Shown: positions 12,901-25,877, counted from the first letter of the stretch. The stretch is 64,000 bases of DNA from Phytoseiulus persimilis (GCA_037576195.1 CM075101.1:11656001-11720000), one strand, 5' to 3'. A program made the numbers and translations. Notes: generated by a model not told the origin, from the letters alone.

Positions 12901-13819
12901 AGTGCTCATGATTCAGGACGAGGGGGAACGAACTCAGGTGCGAGGAGTCGACTGCCGAACGAGCAGACTCCATGCAGCGATACGCTTCGTTAGCTTGCCG
13001 CATATATGTACACCTATGATTCATGGCGGCAATCCACAATGAATTTCCTCAAGAGCCGAGCAACAACAATGAGTCTGGATATGGACGGAGCAAGTCCCGG
13101 AAGCCCGAACTGTCCGCAGAACGACGCATCAGAATAATCAGCCGCAACAGAACGCAGGCTTTGACGAAATTCGAATGAACTCCCATCACGACTTCTCCGC
13201 GGTGCCTACTCGCCCCATGCGGAGGTGTTCGCGTGATCGTCGAGTCATCCCTGTTTCTCGATGCCTGCGACAGCACAGCTTGAACAGGGGCGGATTGCTT
13301 CCTATCGGAGAGGATGTTCCTGGGCGAAGCTACCGCCGCCGCCGCGAAGAAGAAGTCTAAATTGAAACGGAAGTCCTCAGTTGACGTTCTGTCGCTCATA
13401 ATCCCAGACACGACGCGAAATCCACAACGGTATCGATGCAACCGGTATCAGCTGTCATTCGCAACAGCAGCTCCCAGCCAAACAGAACCCTTTCGCAGAG
13501 GAACTGTCGTCGCGGGTTCGGATCTGATTTCAATGTTACGCACAATGTTTGAACAGTGGTAGAGTTTTGTACAGGTGGGCAGCAAGCTACTCGTGCAAGT
13601 TCCGTTGTCTAAACCCGCCAGCATATGATGTCGTTGGTGACCTTAATCTCAGAAAAACTTCGGCCGAGAGCTCAGGTTTCAAGAAGAACCGTTACACGGA
13701 GCCTGGAGGAGCTCTTTCATTCCGCGGACCGCACGATATCATCCTGGCTGACTCCATTACCTTGTGGTGTTCCAGGAAATTGAACTCGGGATTCGTTCGG
13801 GAGCACGAAAAGCTTCATC
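6911..13819. other. Long stretch without a confirmed gene
   Basis: I could not identify a protein here. Coding-like pieces worth testing: 7160-7270 (+) ending at a GTAAGA donor; 8669-8809 (+), an acidic frame ending at TAG; 9047-9182 (+), a frame ending at TAG; 9220-9365 (-), ending at a GTAGTG donor; 11611-12101 (-), two exons with compatible phase; 13023-13178 (+), a 51-aa frame. A 269-aa open frame runs from 10351 to 11160 (+). The segment 12.1-13.5 kb is open in up to four frames at once, a compositional effect. The last part includes the 5' region of unc-104. Confidence 0.35.
10351..11160 (+). CDS. Unconfirmed 269-aa open reading frame
   Basis: A single open frame from ATG 10351 to TGA 11160. 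I recognise no domain, signal peptide or membrane segment in it. The length is unusual for chance, but the surrounding CGA-rich composition depletes stop codons on both strands. No strong third-position bias is visible by eye, and no flanking splice sites suggest that it belongs to a larger gene. It may be a lineage-specific protein or a compositional open frame. Confidence 0.15.
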   Translation: MIYLRHGKNYGSPIIALMTLRAHLVISRSRFAGLGYDARLRFSQHCLHNNLPLTPFLCMVPCRDNAQIRPGGGGYGIARDSGERRRAQVLRHEAFRYFPHPFPRTAGDYAPSTPAEPTNTRYRFLAGEISLICELGADSNEDSTLERIAPQLDAIHRVFHDIVSLLFSQLPSKSARSLIHSVALHSAAKSGNPNGRYGVLIHLRKPGIENRVTRRTASFSRDAYSRRASDIDFSEPSIGPHGTSFEFIWIEWTSCTREAKFIGAISSNS

Positions 13820-16800
13820 ATGTCCTCCGTGAAGGTAAGTTTAAAGTCTAGAATTCGGCAGTCGAGTTGAGCTCTGATGAGCTGTGAGGAGAGAAAGGGC
13901 CGGACTTCTTCTAGCTTCGAGTGCATTGCCGCAGTTCGAGGTATAACCGTCCCAGACGGTCTCCTCCATGCGCAATCGTGGTTGGATCCGTCAGATCCTT
14001 CCGCGAGTTCTTTGAGCATCTGATCGCGGATTGATACGCTTCACTTTTCTCTCAGGTGGCTGTGAGGGTTCGCCCTTTCAACAAGCGCGAACTCACCAGA
14101 GACTGCCGGCTAATCATTCAGATGCAGGACAACACTACAGTGATCGAAAATCCCAAGGACGGCACCACAAAAAGCTTTAACTATGACTACTCGTACTGGT
14201 CGTCGAACGTGAGTTTCAACAGATCCAGAGCGAATTCGTTCCCTCGACGCCCCTGGGGCTCATTTTCTTGTATCCTCTCCTGTGTTGGACACAGCATGGA
14301 ATCGCGAAAAAAATGTGGTTTCCATAACTATCACGTGACATACGTCGGACGGTTCCCTCCGCGCCCTAAACTGGGCCGGGTCCCATGAGTCACAGAGACT
14401 CCGGTCAGGCGGGCTCCTCGCTGTTGACGTCATCAAACCATCATGAGTCCATTTCCCGTCCTTCAGTGCCCCTACATGGACCGCTATTCTAGCAAGTCCT
14501 CCTCGGTCTGCCCCAACCAGAATCGCCTGCGTCATCGTCAGGAATTTTTTGAGGAAGCCAAGATTCCGTCGGAGCCACAGACTCCGATGCAGGTGTTCGC
14601 CGGGAAACTCTCGACGGTCTTTGAATCTTTCGTTCAGGCCTACTCGAGCTCCCGAGTTTCTGGTATTCCCAGCCATCCGACGTGCCGCTACTGGTGTCTC
14701 TGCACTTGGCTCCTCGATTCTCGATGAGCAGAAGGCGAATGGGTTCAAGAAAAATTTCTCGTGTGGTAAAAAGAGGATTCAATTTATATCAGAGTTGAAT
14801 CTGAACCATCTTAAGACCCAAGCCCACCGCCCACAATGGGATTTGCGAGGCGATATGGAGTGTTAATGAAGCAATACCGAAAGGTGATCCCGGGACACTT
14901 CTGAGGGCTGGCTGAGAGGTTCAGCCGGAAAACAAAGGTTCAAGGAACTCGACTTTTACAGACGTCCGATCCTCATTTCGCGGGCCAAGACCAAGTGTAT
15001 AGTGATATCGGCGAAGAGATGTTGCAACACGCGTTCGACGGTTACAATGTATGCATTTTCGCATACGGCCAAACAGGAGCTGGAAAGAGCTACACCATGA
15101 TGGGGCGGCAGGAAGAAGGCCAGGTGAGCTTTGAAGCATCGTTGATTGCGTTGCAGTCGGGAGCTTGGGCGCCATCGTCGCGTGGGATTCCATTCCCGCG
15201 CTGAAATGACTTCCTTAGCTAGAGCACGGCATTTACGATTTCAGGAAGGAATCATACCCCACATATGCAAAGATTTGTTCCGCATAGTCCGAGGTGATCC
15301 CGTGGATGATATGCTGTATTCTGTTGAGGTATGTCTTCCCAAATTGTCTCTCGGCCCAATTCCTCCAAGAGCCTTCTCTTCGCCCCTTCATGTCGGGGGA
15401 GCTCAGGTTTGAGCGAGAAATCCGGTGAATTCACTTCTGATGTTCCGTGCAGGTTTCGTACATGGAGATCTACTGTGAGCGCGTCCGTGATCTACTGAAT
15501 CCTCAGAACAAGAATAATCTACGAGTGCGCGAGCATCCGCTGCTAGGACCTTACGTAGAAGACCTTTCGAAGCTGGCCGTGACCTCCTATGAGGACATCA
15601 ACAACCTCATGGACGAGGGGAACAAGGCCAGAACGGTCGCGGCGACGAACATGAATGAAACTTCGTCAAGGTCCCACGCAGTCTTTACGATAATGTTCAC
15701 ACAACGAAGGCACGACCGAGAAACGGGCCTGGACACTGAGAAGGTCAGCAAAATTTCGCTCGTTGATTTGGCGGGTAGCGAACGGGCGGACTCCACGGGA
15801 GCGCAAGGTACCCGACTGAAGGAGGGAGCCAATATCAACAAATCGCTCACAACGCTCGGAAAAGTGATATCGGGTCTTGCCGAGATGGCGGCCAATCGAA
15901 ACCTGAAGAAGAAAAAAGCCGATCACATTCCTTATCGAGACTCGGTGCTGACATGGCTTCTGAAGGAGAATTTGGGCGGGAACTCCAAAACAGCAATGAT
16001 CGCTGCGATATCGCCGGCCGATATCAACTATGACGAAACGCTTTCCACATTGCGGTACGCCGATCGTGCCAAGCAGATCGTATGCAAGGCGGTCGTGAAC
16101 GAAGATGCGAACGCTCGAATGATCCGCGAGCTTAAGGAGGAGATAGCCAAGCTCAAGAATCTCCTGGTGGCCGAAGGAATTAAGATCGACGACGTCCAGA
16201 ACAGTCCGAGACCTCGTCGGAGATTACTGTCAGGAGCTACTGAGGACAAAATCGAACAGCTGCAAGAGAGTGAGAAACTCATCGCTGAACTCAATGAAAC
16301 CTGGGAAGAGAAGCTCAAGAAAACCGAGGATATCAAGAAGCAGAGAGAGGCTGTTCTCGCTGAAATGGGTGAGTGATGGGTTATCTCGCAGGTTTTGGTG
16401 GGGGATTTCAATATTATTGAGGGGGAATTGAAGTGGAAATAAATTCGTTCACCCAGATTACTGATATGGGGCCAGATTGGGATTTAGAAACATAGAAACA
16501 CCGGAGGAGCTGCGGTTGGCGGCGGCTGCAAGTCGATTTATTTTATTCGCCGTTCGCAGGTGTGGCCTTGAAAGACGACGGAGACACGTTGGGCGTTTTC
16601 TCACCGAAGAAGACCCCTCACCTAGTGAATTTGAACGAGGATCCCCTGATGTCGGAGTGCCTATTGTACTACATCAAGGACGGTCTCACCAGAGTCGGGC
16701 GGCCCGATGCCAACGTTCCCCAAGATATCAAACTCACAGGAAGCGAAATTCAAAATGAACATTGCACATTCCAAAATCACGAAGGGTGCGTCACGCTGGT

Positions 16801-19800
16801 GCCGTGCCATGGGGCGACTGTGTTTGTGAACGGCAAGGAGGTCATCAAACAGGTCGAACTGCAGAGCGGAATGCGAGTCATCCTGGGCAAATATCACGTG
16901 TTCAGATTCCAACACCCGGAACAGGCGCGAGAATTCCGGGGTCGTTCACCAACGGCTGATGAGCCTACAGCTGTCGATTGGACTTTCGCCCAAAGGGAAT
17001 TGCTGGAGAAGCAAGGCATCGACTTGAAACTCGAAATGGAGAAGAAAGTGGTGGCCATCGAAGAGCAGTACAAACGAGAGAAGGAAGAGGCTGATCAGCA
17101 CTTTGCCGAAGAACGCAAAAACTACGAGGCCAAGATTGAGAGTTTGCAGCGTCAGGTGGAGGAGGTTTCGATGATGTCGTCGATGGCATCGTCGTACGCG
17201 CTGTCGTCTTTCCTCGAACCATCGGAGGAACCCCTGCCAGAGGAGCAGTTCGAACCTCTGGACGAAGCCCAGCTGAAGATCGCGCGCTGGGCATTCGACA
17301 AATGGAAGTTCCACCAGTTTACGTCTCTCCGCGATGACCTTTGGGGGAATGCCATCTTTCTAAAAGAAGCGAACGCGATCAGCGTTGAGCTCAAGAAGCG
17401 GGTCCAGTTTCAATTTGTGCTGCTAACCGACACACCCTATTCACCGCTGCAACCGGACATGTGTCCGAACGACGGTCGCAAGACGATCGTCGCCGTCGAA
17501 GTCCAGGACATGAAGAACGGAGCCACTCACCACTGGACGCTGGACAAACTGCGCCAGCGTCTGGAGCTGATGCGTGAAATGTATCAGAACGAGAGCGAGG
17601 GCTCGCCCACGGCAGAGTCGGAGGCACAGGGCGATCCTTTCTACGATCGCTTCCCGTGGTTCCGGATGATTGGGCGGGCGTTTGTTTATCTCACAAACCT
17701 TATGTATCCGAACGTCGCACTCGTACAGACCGCAGCCGTTGCCAACGAGAGGGGCGACGTCGTTGGTTACCTCCGGATCGCGGTTCAGGCGGGAACTGCT
17801 GGCGACGAGCAACCGGCCGGAGTCCGACAATTCGCTAGAATTCGATTCGGAGACGAGAGCGGATCGCGCAAAAATCGAGCGCTTGAAGACGGAGGAATCT
17901 CAGGAGATGAAAGAGAGAGGGTTGTTGAAGGACGAGGTGAAGAAGACCTTGACAAGGACGCTGACGGAGGTGAGTAGCCTGGCAGTTGCGGAACGGCGCC
18001 GAAGCCCCGCCCTACCGGGCTCGAGTTCAGTCGGGATTTCGGAGCGCAATTTATCCGAAAAATGGCATTGGGAACATTCGTGGATGAGAGCCGACGATTC
18101 GCGGAAGAGTATCAAGACGCCATCCCCTGACAGAGATGAATTATTTCTAATCCTTAGATACGACGGAAGTACCGGCCGGCGAGTCCGATAGCGAGTTAGA
18201 CGAATCCCAATTGCCCGACCACCTGCGGCTCGGCTCCGAGTTCACTTTCCGCGTGACCGTTCTCCAAGCTGTCGGTATCTCGAGAGAATACGCTGACATC
18301 TTCTGTCAATTCAAGTGAGGATTCCCCCGAGAGCCCGTCGGGCTATATATCACTTGTTCGAGTTGGCACGCGAGGAAGCGAGACTTGTAGTAATGGTTGT
18401 TTTCCTTGACAGCTTCCTACATCGGCATGATGAAGCGTTCTCAACGGAACCGCTCAAAAACACAGCAAAGGGGCCACCCCCAGGATTCTTCCATGTGCAG
18501 AACGTGAGCAGCATTCCCTTTTGTTGTTTCGAGGAAGCTCCCGCTGGATCACTCTCCGACCGAGTTTCCAAACTCACTGTTGTGATGAATGAAGAACAGT
18601 TCTTGTGCGTTTCGATCCTCGGCCACTTGATGCCGAGCTTACGAGTGCGATATCGATTTTCCAGATCACGGTGACGGTAACACGGGCATTTGTTAACTAC
18701 ATCAGAAGTCGACCAATAGTTTTCGAAGTGTTGGGTCATTATCAAGCTCATCCTCTGCACAAAGATTCGTGTACCGAGTCGACCGGGCCTCGAGGGGACT
18801 GTCCGTCCACGCCGCAACGGCAACCGCCTCGCCGGATGTTCCCAAGGTCGCTTCCAATATCTCAGCCGGTGCGCTCGCCAAAGTTCGGTGTCGTTCCTCA
18901 AGCAAGGTATTTTTTCATCGCTCATTGCTCAGTTGCTAGTTTGGTCGTCTGAAGCCATAGACTCTATACGCGACGTGCAGCTTCCCACTTTCTCAACGGT
19001 GCGCCCATCAAAAGTTCGGATACCTTCATGTGTTTCCACGGTGCTAATTGCCTGGATGAGTACCATTCCATTTTTGTGTTTCTCTTGGTTTCGAGTGTGA
19101 CAGCCTTCTCGGAAATCCGGCGGAGAGATCTGTCTCTGAGCCCGATCTCGAGCTGGAGATACTTAATATCACCCGAATGCAGTGGCGCAGCGCGGGGAGT
19201 GCGACCGGCCTCGGGCGGCACCTCTCTCCGGGTGGGGGAGCCTTTCGGGCGGCACTTCAAGAAGTTTCCGAGGTCTGCAACGGGTGCACAAACCCACGCT
19301 CCGCCACCGCCCAAACGCCATATAGAATCTATCGATGACCGAACTTCTGCTGTCGCTCCGATGTGACGTCGCATCATTCTGTTCCTCTGTAATTTCTCGA
19401 GCTTTCTCGCTTGCGATGTCTCTTCATCGTTCACCGCTTCTCGTGGAGGAGAGCCAACGAGCTCCCTTGCTTCCCTTCTGCAATAATGTGATTGATTTCC
19501 CCGTTGGAGTCGCACTCATTCATCGCTGTGAGTCATTGTGCTTGACCATTTCCGCTCTTCAGTGGCTTCCAAAAAGTTTTCCCGTCCGTCGGTTCGATAT
19601 CGCTGAACAATCCGGGTTCACGTTCAATGTTCATTGAGAAACGTCTCGACGAATCTCCGTCATTCCGGCGGCGCGTCATTATCGCGAACAGTCTTCATAT
19701 TCCCATGAGGTTGCTGTGTTGCTGCTTTGGTGTGTTGTTCGGAGAGGTTCATCCATTCAAAACGAGTCTAGCGGCACAAAAACTCGGAACATGCTAAATC

Positions 19801-21673
19801 TGGCGTCTTGTTATTTTTCAGCACCACGACTCATATCGTAGCTAAACACGATATCCTGGTGTGGTTCGAAATCTGCGAGCTCACACAGAACGGAGAGTAT
19901 CTCCCAGCGGCCGTCATCCACCACGACGAGAATCCTTGTCTGAGAGGGAGTTTTCAGCTGCACCAGGGCATTCAGCGACGCATTCGCATAACTCTCGTGC
20001 ACGAAAAAACGGACAACCTTCCCTGGAAGGACATAAAGGTACTGTGGCTGAGTCTTGCCGCGTCACAACGCGATTTCCACTCCGAATTTTCCACCCCGGT
20101 CGCACTACTCCGATCATACGAATGAAAATGTTTCACTCTGGACTTCCAGGAAGTTGTAGTTGGGAGACTGCGATCCACTCCGGAATGCGACTCGTTCGAC
20201 GATGAGAGTGACGAGTGTGTTCTCAGTCTGGGACTCTTCCCTGCCCGCCAGCTGGAGATGCCCGCTGGCGACGATAGGTGTTTCTATCATTTTGAAGCAG
20301 CCTGGGACTCATCGTTGCACAATTCGCCGCTGCTGAACAGAGTAACGCAGTCCGGAGAACACGTCTACATGACGATCTCCGCCTACCTTGAGTTGGAGAA
20401 CTGCGCCCTGCCTGCGATCATAACAAAGGACCTCTGTCTCGTAATCGGTGGACGGGACTCTCGTTTCCACTCACGACTCTCACCAAACGCGCGAACTTTG
20501 AAGACTCTTTTCATCGGAGGGGGAAGAAACTCTGACGCTGATCACGTCACAGGTCTCTATGAGGTGGTTCTCAAGAGAGCATCCGACTCTGGAAGCCCTG
20601 GCGTCCAGCGGCGTCAGAGACGTGTGCTCGACACGTCGTCGACCTATGTCAGAGGGGAAGAGAACCTCGCCGGATGGCGGCCGAGGGGCGACTCGCTGAT
20701 CTTCGATCACCAATGGGAGCTCGAGAAATTGACGCGTCTCGAAGAGGTGGAAAAAGTTCGTCATTACCTACTTCTTCGGGAGAAGCTCGGACTCGAAGCT
20801 GGCATAAAAGCACAGCGGATCTCCGTCGAGCACCTGATGTCGCCGACGGGACAGAAGTCGCTGCCCACAGTAGATGAGAGCATTTACGATCCGTGGGAGA
20901 TGTCAGAACGCGAAGATATGCTTTCACGCAAGATAATCAGTCTCATCAACAGCCACATCCCTAGTCGACCGCCTCCAATGCAGGAAGGGACTGCAACTCC
21001 GACAGCGGATGAGGGAGGAATTTCACCATCGACGTCCAGCCACTCGCTGTGCGGCCTTCTGTCGCCCACTTCCGAAGCCAACGCCACCACCGGACCTCCT
21101 CCCGGTGGTCTCAGACCCGTACCAATGGACGGCAGTTGTACCGGGAGCCTGATGCTTTCCAGCGGGACGGGCTCTGCCATGTTGCGACCCTACGTTGCCG
21201 AAGTAGAAGAGATTAGAGTCAGTCCTGTCGTCAGCCGTAAGGGATTTCTCAGTTTGCTCGAAGACAAAGCTCAATCTTGGGTCAAGCGATACGTTACCAT
21301 TCGGCGGCCGTACATGTTCGTGTATAAAGATCAGAACGATCCTATCGGTAAGTTCTGCCGCGGCTCGACTAATGAGCTCTTCGTAGCTATTGCAAGAATA
21401 TTTATGCTAGGATGATGTGGAAGGAGTGAATTTCGGGATGAGTAATGAAAATACTTCGTTCGATCCTCAGAGCGCGAGATAATCAATCTGTCGACTTCCG
21501 AGATAAATTATAACGAAGAGCAGCAAGCCATGCTGCAAGTTCCACCTCACTCGACGTTCTCGGTCGTCACGGCTACAGGCGGCTATCTGTTGCAAACGGA
21601 AGGTGGCTGCGAGAGGGAGATACACGACTGGTTGTACGCAATTAATCCGCTTCTTGCCGGCCAGATTAGGTGA
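13820..21673 (+). CDS. unc-104: Kinesin-3 motor, unc-104/KIF1A family
   Basis: Twelve coding exons: 13820-13834, 14056-14208, 14962-15123, 15245-15328, 15453-16368, 16560-17969, 18158-18314, 18413-18503, 18665-18906, 19822-20038, 20150-21347, 21471-21669. They total about 1,615 codons, close to other Unc-104 proteins. The first exon encodes only MSSVK. The motor domain carries the P-loop GQTGAGKS (about residues 92-99), switch I NETSSRSH, switch II DLAGSE and a lysine-rich K-loop (LKKKKA, shorter than in mammals). The neck coiled coil comes next. An FHA domain follows the block [20 protein letters not shown] (about 480-580). Then come the coiled coil and the KIF1B-like and DUF3694-type regions. 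A PH domain ends the protein ([19 protein letters not shown] to [14 protein letters not shown]). All phases agree. It is a plus-end-directed motor for synaptic-vesicle precursors, and the PH domain binds phosphoinositides on cargo. The end is ambiguous: ATT-AGG-TGA stops at 21671-21673, but AG|GTGAGA there is also a good donor, so a short C-terminal exon may lie downstream. Confidence 0.96.
14750..14936 (+). mobile_element. 5'-truncated SINE inside unc-104 intron 2
   Basis: 187 bp closely match the body of the full-length SINE at 52936-53209, including AATCTGAACCATCTTAAGAC, GGGATTTGCGAGGCGAT and CTTCTGAGGGCTGGCTGAGA. The tRNA-derived head is absent; the copy begins at the head/body boundary. 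An 8-bp direct repeat GGTTCAAG flanks it (14742-14749 and 14937-14944), as expected of a target-site duplication. It lies 25 bp before the exon 3 acceptor and does not supply the acceptor itself. Confidence 0.88.
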
Positions 21674-24600
21674 GACAAAAGTGAAGTGAAGTCCTCAAAG
21701 TCCGTAGTGACTGTGAAATTGCTCAAGCCACAATCAATCCCATGAGAGCGCATCTTCGGAATACTCTCTACACCTGATGGTTGGACTTAGTCAGCGGAAA
21801 CGCTACCCCGCACCCGCTTCCCATCCTCATCACCGACATCATTCCCATCTGCGTCATCAGCATTGTTCCCGCACCTTTTGTCCTGTTGTCTTTCCTGCAC
21901 TGCATCTGATCGGCGCTCCCTGGGACACTCCCGTTTTTGCGTTCAGTTCTACGTGGTTCGTTTCTGTTCCATCATCTCCTATGACCATTTCCCCCATCCT
22001 AAGCCAAGGCGGGATTCACGATGATTTCATGGAGCTCGCACTGATTTCAGTCCAGTCGACTCACTCACCCCATCATTAGATTGCGGCTCACATCGAGTTT
22101 CGTCTATTCTGGACCAACTTTCCTCGGTCCGCGATGATTCGTTCGTATTCCTTGTGATTGGTTTCCTTTATCCATTGTTGGCTTTTTCATTGAGTGGAGA
22201 TTGTATTGTTTAGATGCTGCGAGCGCCGTTGGTCATGTAAGTTTTGTGACGGAGTTTTTCGGGCACTGGTTTTGCTGCGAACTTCTGCGCCAGCGAAGTA
22301 CAGTTCAAAGCAGATTTCATGACGTTAGTTTTATCGGAGGGCTGTGATTCACACTTGGGATCCCAGTTTGCATGAAAATCCATTCTTGCAGGTCAAAGCG
22401 TTCGAGAAACTCGTAAGGAGCCCACTGTGATATGTTCTGACGCCTTAGAATAACATCGAGCGCCGTGCCAACGCGGACTTATCATGCTACTCTACGGGAC
22501 GGCTAAATCACTCTTCGTAGTCAGGATAGAATGACTGAATGATTTGTAGACACATCGGTCACCCATTTGCGAAATTGACTCGAAACATGATCGATTTGAG
22601 TGGATGACAGAAGTGAAGAGTGGGAGAACTCGTGCGGGCTCGATCAAGGGGAGCCTCTATCAAGAGAGACTATTTATCTGCACATCTGCAAAATAACCAG
22701 ACGGGCAACCAGCAGATCCAAGACTGATAAACTTCTACTTAAGCCGCCGTAAATCAACATATTTACGTCGATTCAATGAATCTTATTTTCCGCGAATTGC
22801 CTTATGTAGGTACTTTGAAATATACTTTGAATGCAAATGTACTATTTACTGATTGAAATGGATTCAAATAATAATAACAATAATAACACTCAATAATATA
22901 TTGAGGATGGATGATGAAACAGCACTAACAACAACAATAATATGACTCGGCATCAGTATTATCCAACATGTGCTAATGTAAGCGGAAGACTCCGGGTCCT
23001 CAACTTGACACGATTAAGGCAGGAAGCTCCCTCTTCAAGAGAGAGCGAGAGAGATAGAGGGATCTCTCGGAGCATAGGAACATCTCCAACCTCGCACGAA
23101 CGCACTCCCCCACGGGACTAGGTTCCCCTCATCCGGATGAAAGTTCTAGCGTTCTCTCGACCGAGACGACCTCTACGCGCGTGTCATATTTCATGCCAGA
23201 GACAGATTCTTGCGCGAACCTCCAACGGAAACTAAGTCACTGCAGTTACGCGCATCTTAAATCAAAACAGTTGGAAAACCTAACTCGACAAGTTGATATT
23301 CTTCCACTTTGTTAAACGAATACAATGCATATGGAGACAAACAACACTTTTTTGTTCTTTTCGAGCGGTGAGCAGAGATCGTTTTCGTCGCACCAGAGCA
23401 AGCCGGATGTGAATTTGAGCGGGTCTGTCGCGATTTCGTGACTAGAGAAAGAAAGACATCATGACGGGAATGTGAGCAAATAAGCGGAGCGATGGACTCA
23501 GATACACACGGGAAAATTGATTCAAAATGCATGCAAGTGAACATATAATCTTACCTTCATTCATAGAACCTACATACAAATCACTCCAACCTGACGAGTT
23601 GATCTTAAAGTCGATGTACAAACGATTCCCGTCTCGAGGAACAAGGCGAAATAAAGATGTGAAGCTCCTTCTTTTGAGTCAAAACTTGGTTTTTTGTCCA
23701 ACAGACTTGAGTAGATGCCTAGAGGAGAGGATCATTTTCCTCCTGTTCTAGTACTACTCGAAGAACTCGCTTTTCCGACACCATGTTCTTCCCCGCCGGA
23801 TAGAGGAAATCGGCATCGTAACGTCCTTCCCGGAGTTACAGTACCTCTACTGCTTGCTGGGGGCTCCGATGAACTCGGATCGATCCCGAAATAACCTTCA
23901 TAGTCCATCAGGAAAGTGAACAGGAAGAGAGACAAACTCACAGACGAAACACATCTTGAACAGAAAGGTCAAGGATACCATAGGTACCCAAAAGTCAGGC
24001 GTATAAGGTCTACTTTTACAGCCATAAATATACCAGGAATTCGCAGCCATCGATGAAATTGCCAAGATCTGTCATTTTTCCGTACTGGACGGATCGTTCA
24101 TACATTGTGCATATCGGGATTCACACGTTTGCACACACGCAGAAGTTCCAGTGATGTTTCCAGTCAAAAGAGTAGTTCTTCATCCCCCAGACTTGAAAGT
24201 CATTCAACTCCTCCTCTTCGTTCCCTCTCGGGCGTTTTCTCGGCTTTGACGCCATGTGAATTATCAGGATATTGTTTTCTTCGTTTGAAACCTAATGGTG
24301 CTGGCTGATTCAACGTTATGAAACACGATTTCAGTCGAAAAATTCGGGTGATTTGGCGATGATCATCCCTCTTTCGAGTCTCACAGCGGTACAGCTCGAC
24401 GAAACGAAACAGAACTTCCATCCCGCTGAGCCAGTCCCGAACGCTACGCTATGAGGGTAGGGGCTGCGGGCTCATCCGTTTTGGTTAATTTTTCGGGCTG
24501 TAGGACCCTGACCCGCTCGATACGCAGAACGAAGCCGATCACCGATTATCTTGCGGCCTCGGAAGATGACAAGCGATCGTGACCAAAATTTTCCCGGTCT

Positions 24601-25396
24601 CAGGAATCGAGGGCCGAGAATCAGATGGAGGAGATTTCCGATGAAAAACAAGAATCGTCGGACCTACACTGCGATTCGATACTCGAATTGTTCACCTGTT
24701 TCCGAGTGATTCCCACGAGAAAAGATACCTTCAAGTCTGCCTCTTTGGCGAGTGACAAAAAAAAAGGCGGGGGAAACGAGCTCTGGCGGAGATCTCCGAG
24801 AATGAGGCCGCTGAGGATGTTAGTCGACTTCGCTTTGGCAATCAGATATGCATCGAGCACGATCTGCATCAATGAAGCAGGTCCGCTCTTCGCTCCGCAC
24901 TGGCCCGTTATCTCCGGATGCCTGGAATCCGGCGCTTCACCGGACGAGTGGATGGTCGATCCCTGAATACGACGCCTGTAGTATTATCTTCAAGCCCTCG
25001 AAACAATTTCAGCTCAGCATCATGAAGTCCCAAACGCCAGCTCCACCGCGATCGCGGAATCGTTCAAGGATGGGAGCCTACTTTCTCGGAAGTTGCGTCG
25101 ACTTTCCGGAGGGCTTGTTTCCGACACGGCGTCAAGGAACTTGGCACTTCAGTCCTCGGTTCGCACAAGGGTTACCCGCGAATGTACTGCGTCTATTCTC
25201 GGCTATCTTGCAGGCAAATCGCATCTTCATCGGTGACCGCGTGACTTTTCCCTGCCCGCGATTGAAACAACGACCGTCGCTCGAGGCGCCACTCCGTGTT
25301 CTCCTACGTACTGCTTAGTGATCTTCCGAAAATGTTGGAGGGTGAGGTGGAGCAAGTTCGAAGCATCGCCCGCGAGTCCAGGGAGGGTTCGTTCCG
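21674..25396. other. Intergenic; no confirmed gene
   Basis: The first part is presumably unc-104 3' UTR or a final exon (candidate acceptor near 21790). 22740-22990 is AT-rich with AATAAT/AACAAC low-complexity tracts. A minus-strand exon is plausible at about 24733-24866, with an acceptor CTTCATTGATGCAG, a GTATCT donor and a hydrophobic helix-like product. A plus frame of 113 aa (24625-24966) competes with it. A 156-aa plus frame at 24848-25318 is unconfirmed. Nothing is recognised by homology. Confidence 0.4.
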
Positions 25397-25877
25397 ATGA
25401 ACGCTCCACGAAATTTCCCAGCGGTTCTCGCTCCAAAGCGCACGTTGACCATGGGAGCAGGAAAGCCACTATCCCCACCTATGAAGACGGCGCTTCGACC
25501 CTCCATAACGAAGTTGCGCACATCACAAGGCAGGGGATCGGGATTATCTGGGAACAGGTGAGCGCCGGAAACCTCACAAACACTCGACAGACTGGAAGCG
25601 TCCGTTTTAAAAAGGAAACATGAGCCCCAGCTGACTTTCGAGGCTGTAGTAACGGATCATATTTGGCAATCGTAGAGATCCATGAAGTTTATGGTCAGCC
25701 ATTGATCAGCAGGCCCGATCACAACCACCTGCGGTCCTCACAGCTGAATCTCCTCGTCGCGAGCTTCTCCTTCCCAGGCCGCACACGACGCCAGAGGCCG
25801 TTCTCGAAGCTCCAACATCGACCGCCGCAGTCACCTCCTGCTCCTTCGTCCGCATTGTTGAACAAGAAGTTGGATGA
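25397..25877 (+). CDS. Candidate two-exon gene, 86-aa unknown protein
   Basis: Exon 1 (25397-25557) starts at ATG and ends at an AG|GTGAGC donor in phase 2. Exon 2 (25778-25877) follows the acceptor TTCTCCTTCCCAG and continues in the matching frame to TGA. The product starts MNAPRNFPAVLAPKRTL, is basic and proline-rich in exon 1, and ends VRIVEQEVG. I recognise no domain. Support is the phase agreement across a 220-bp intron with good splice sites. Against it, the opposite strand also has a long open frame. Exon 1 could instead be internal to a longer gene. Confidence 0.35.

Noticed and set aside
14260-14748. 162-aa minus frame in unc-104 intron 2
   Set aside because: No homology, overlapped by a plus-strand frame, and in an intron; likely compositional.
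18350-18925. 191-aa open frame on the minus strand
   Set aside because: It is antisense to unc-104 exons 8 and 9.
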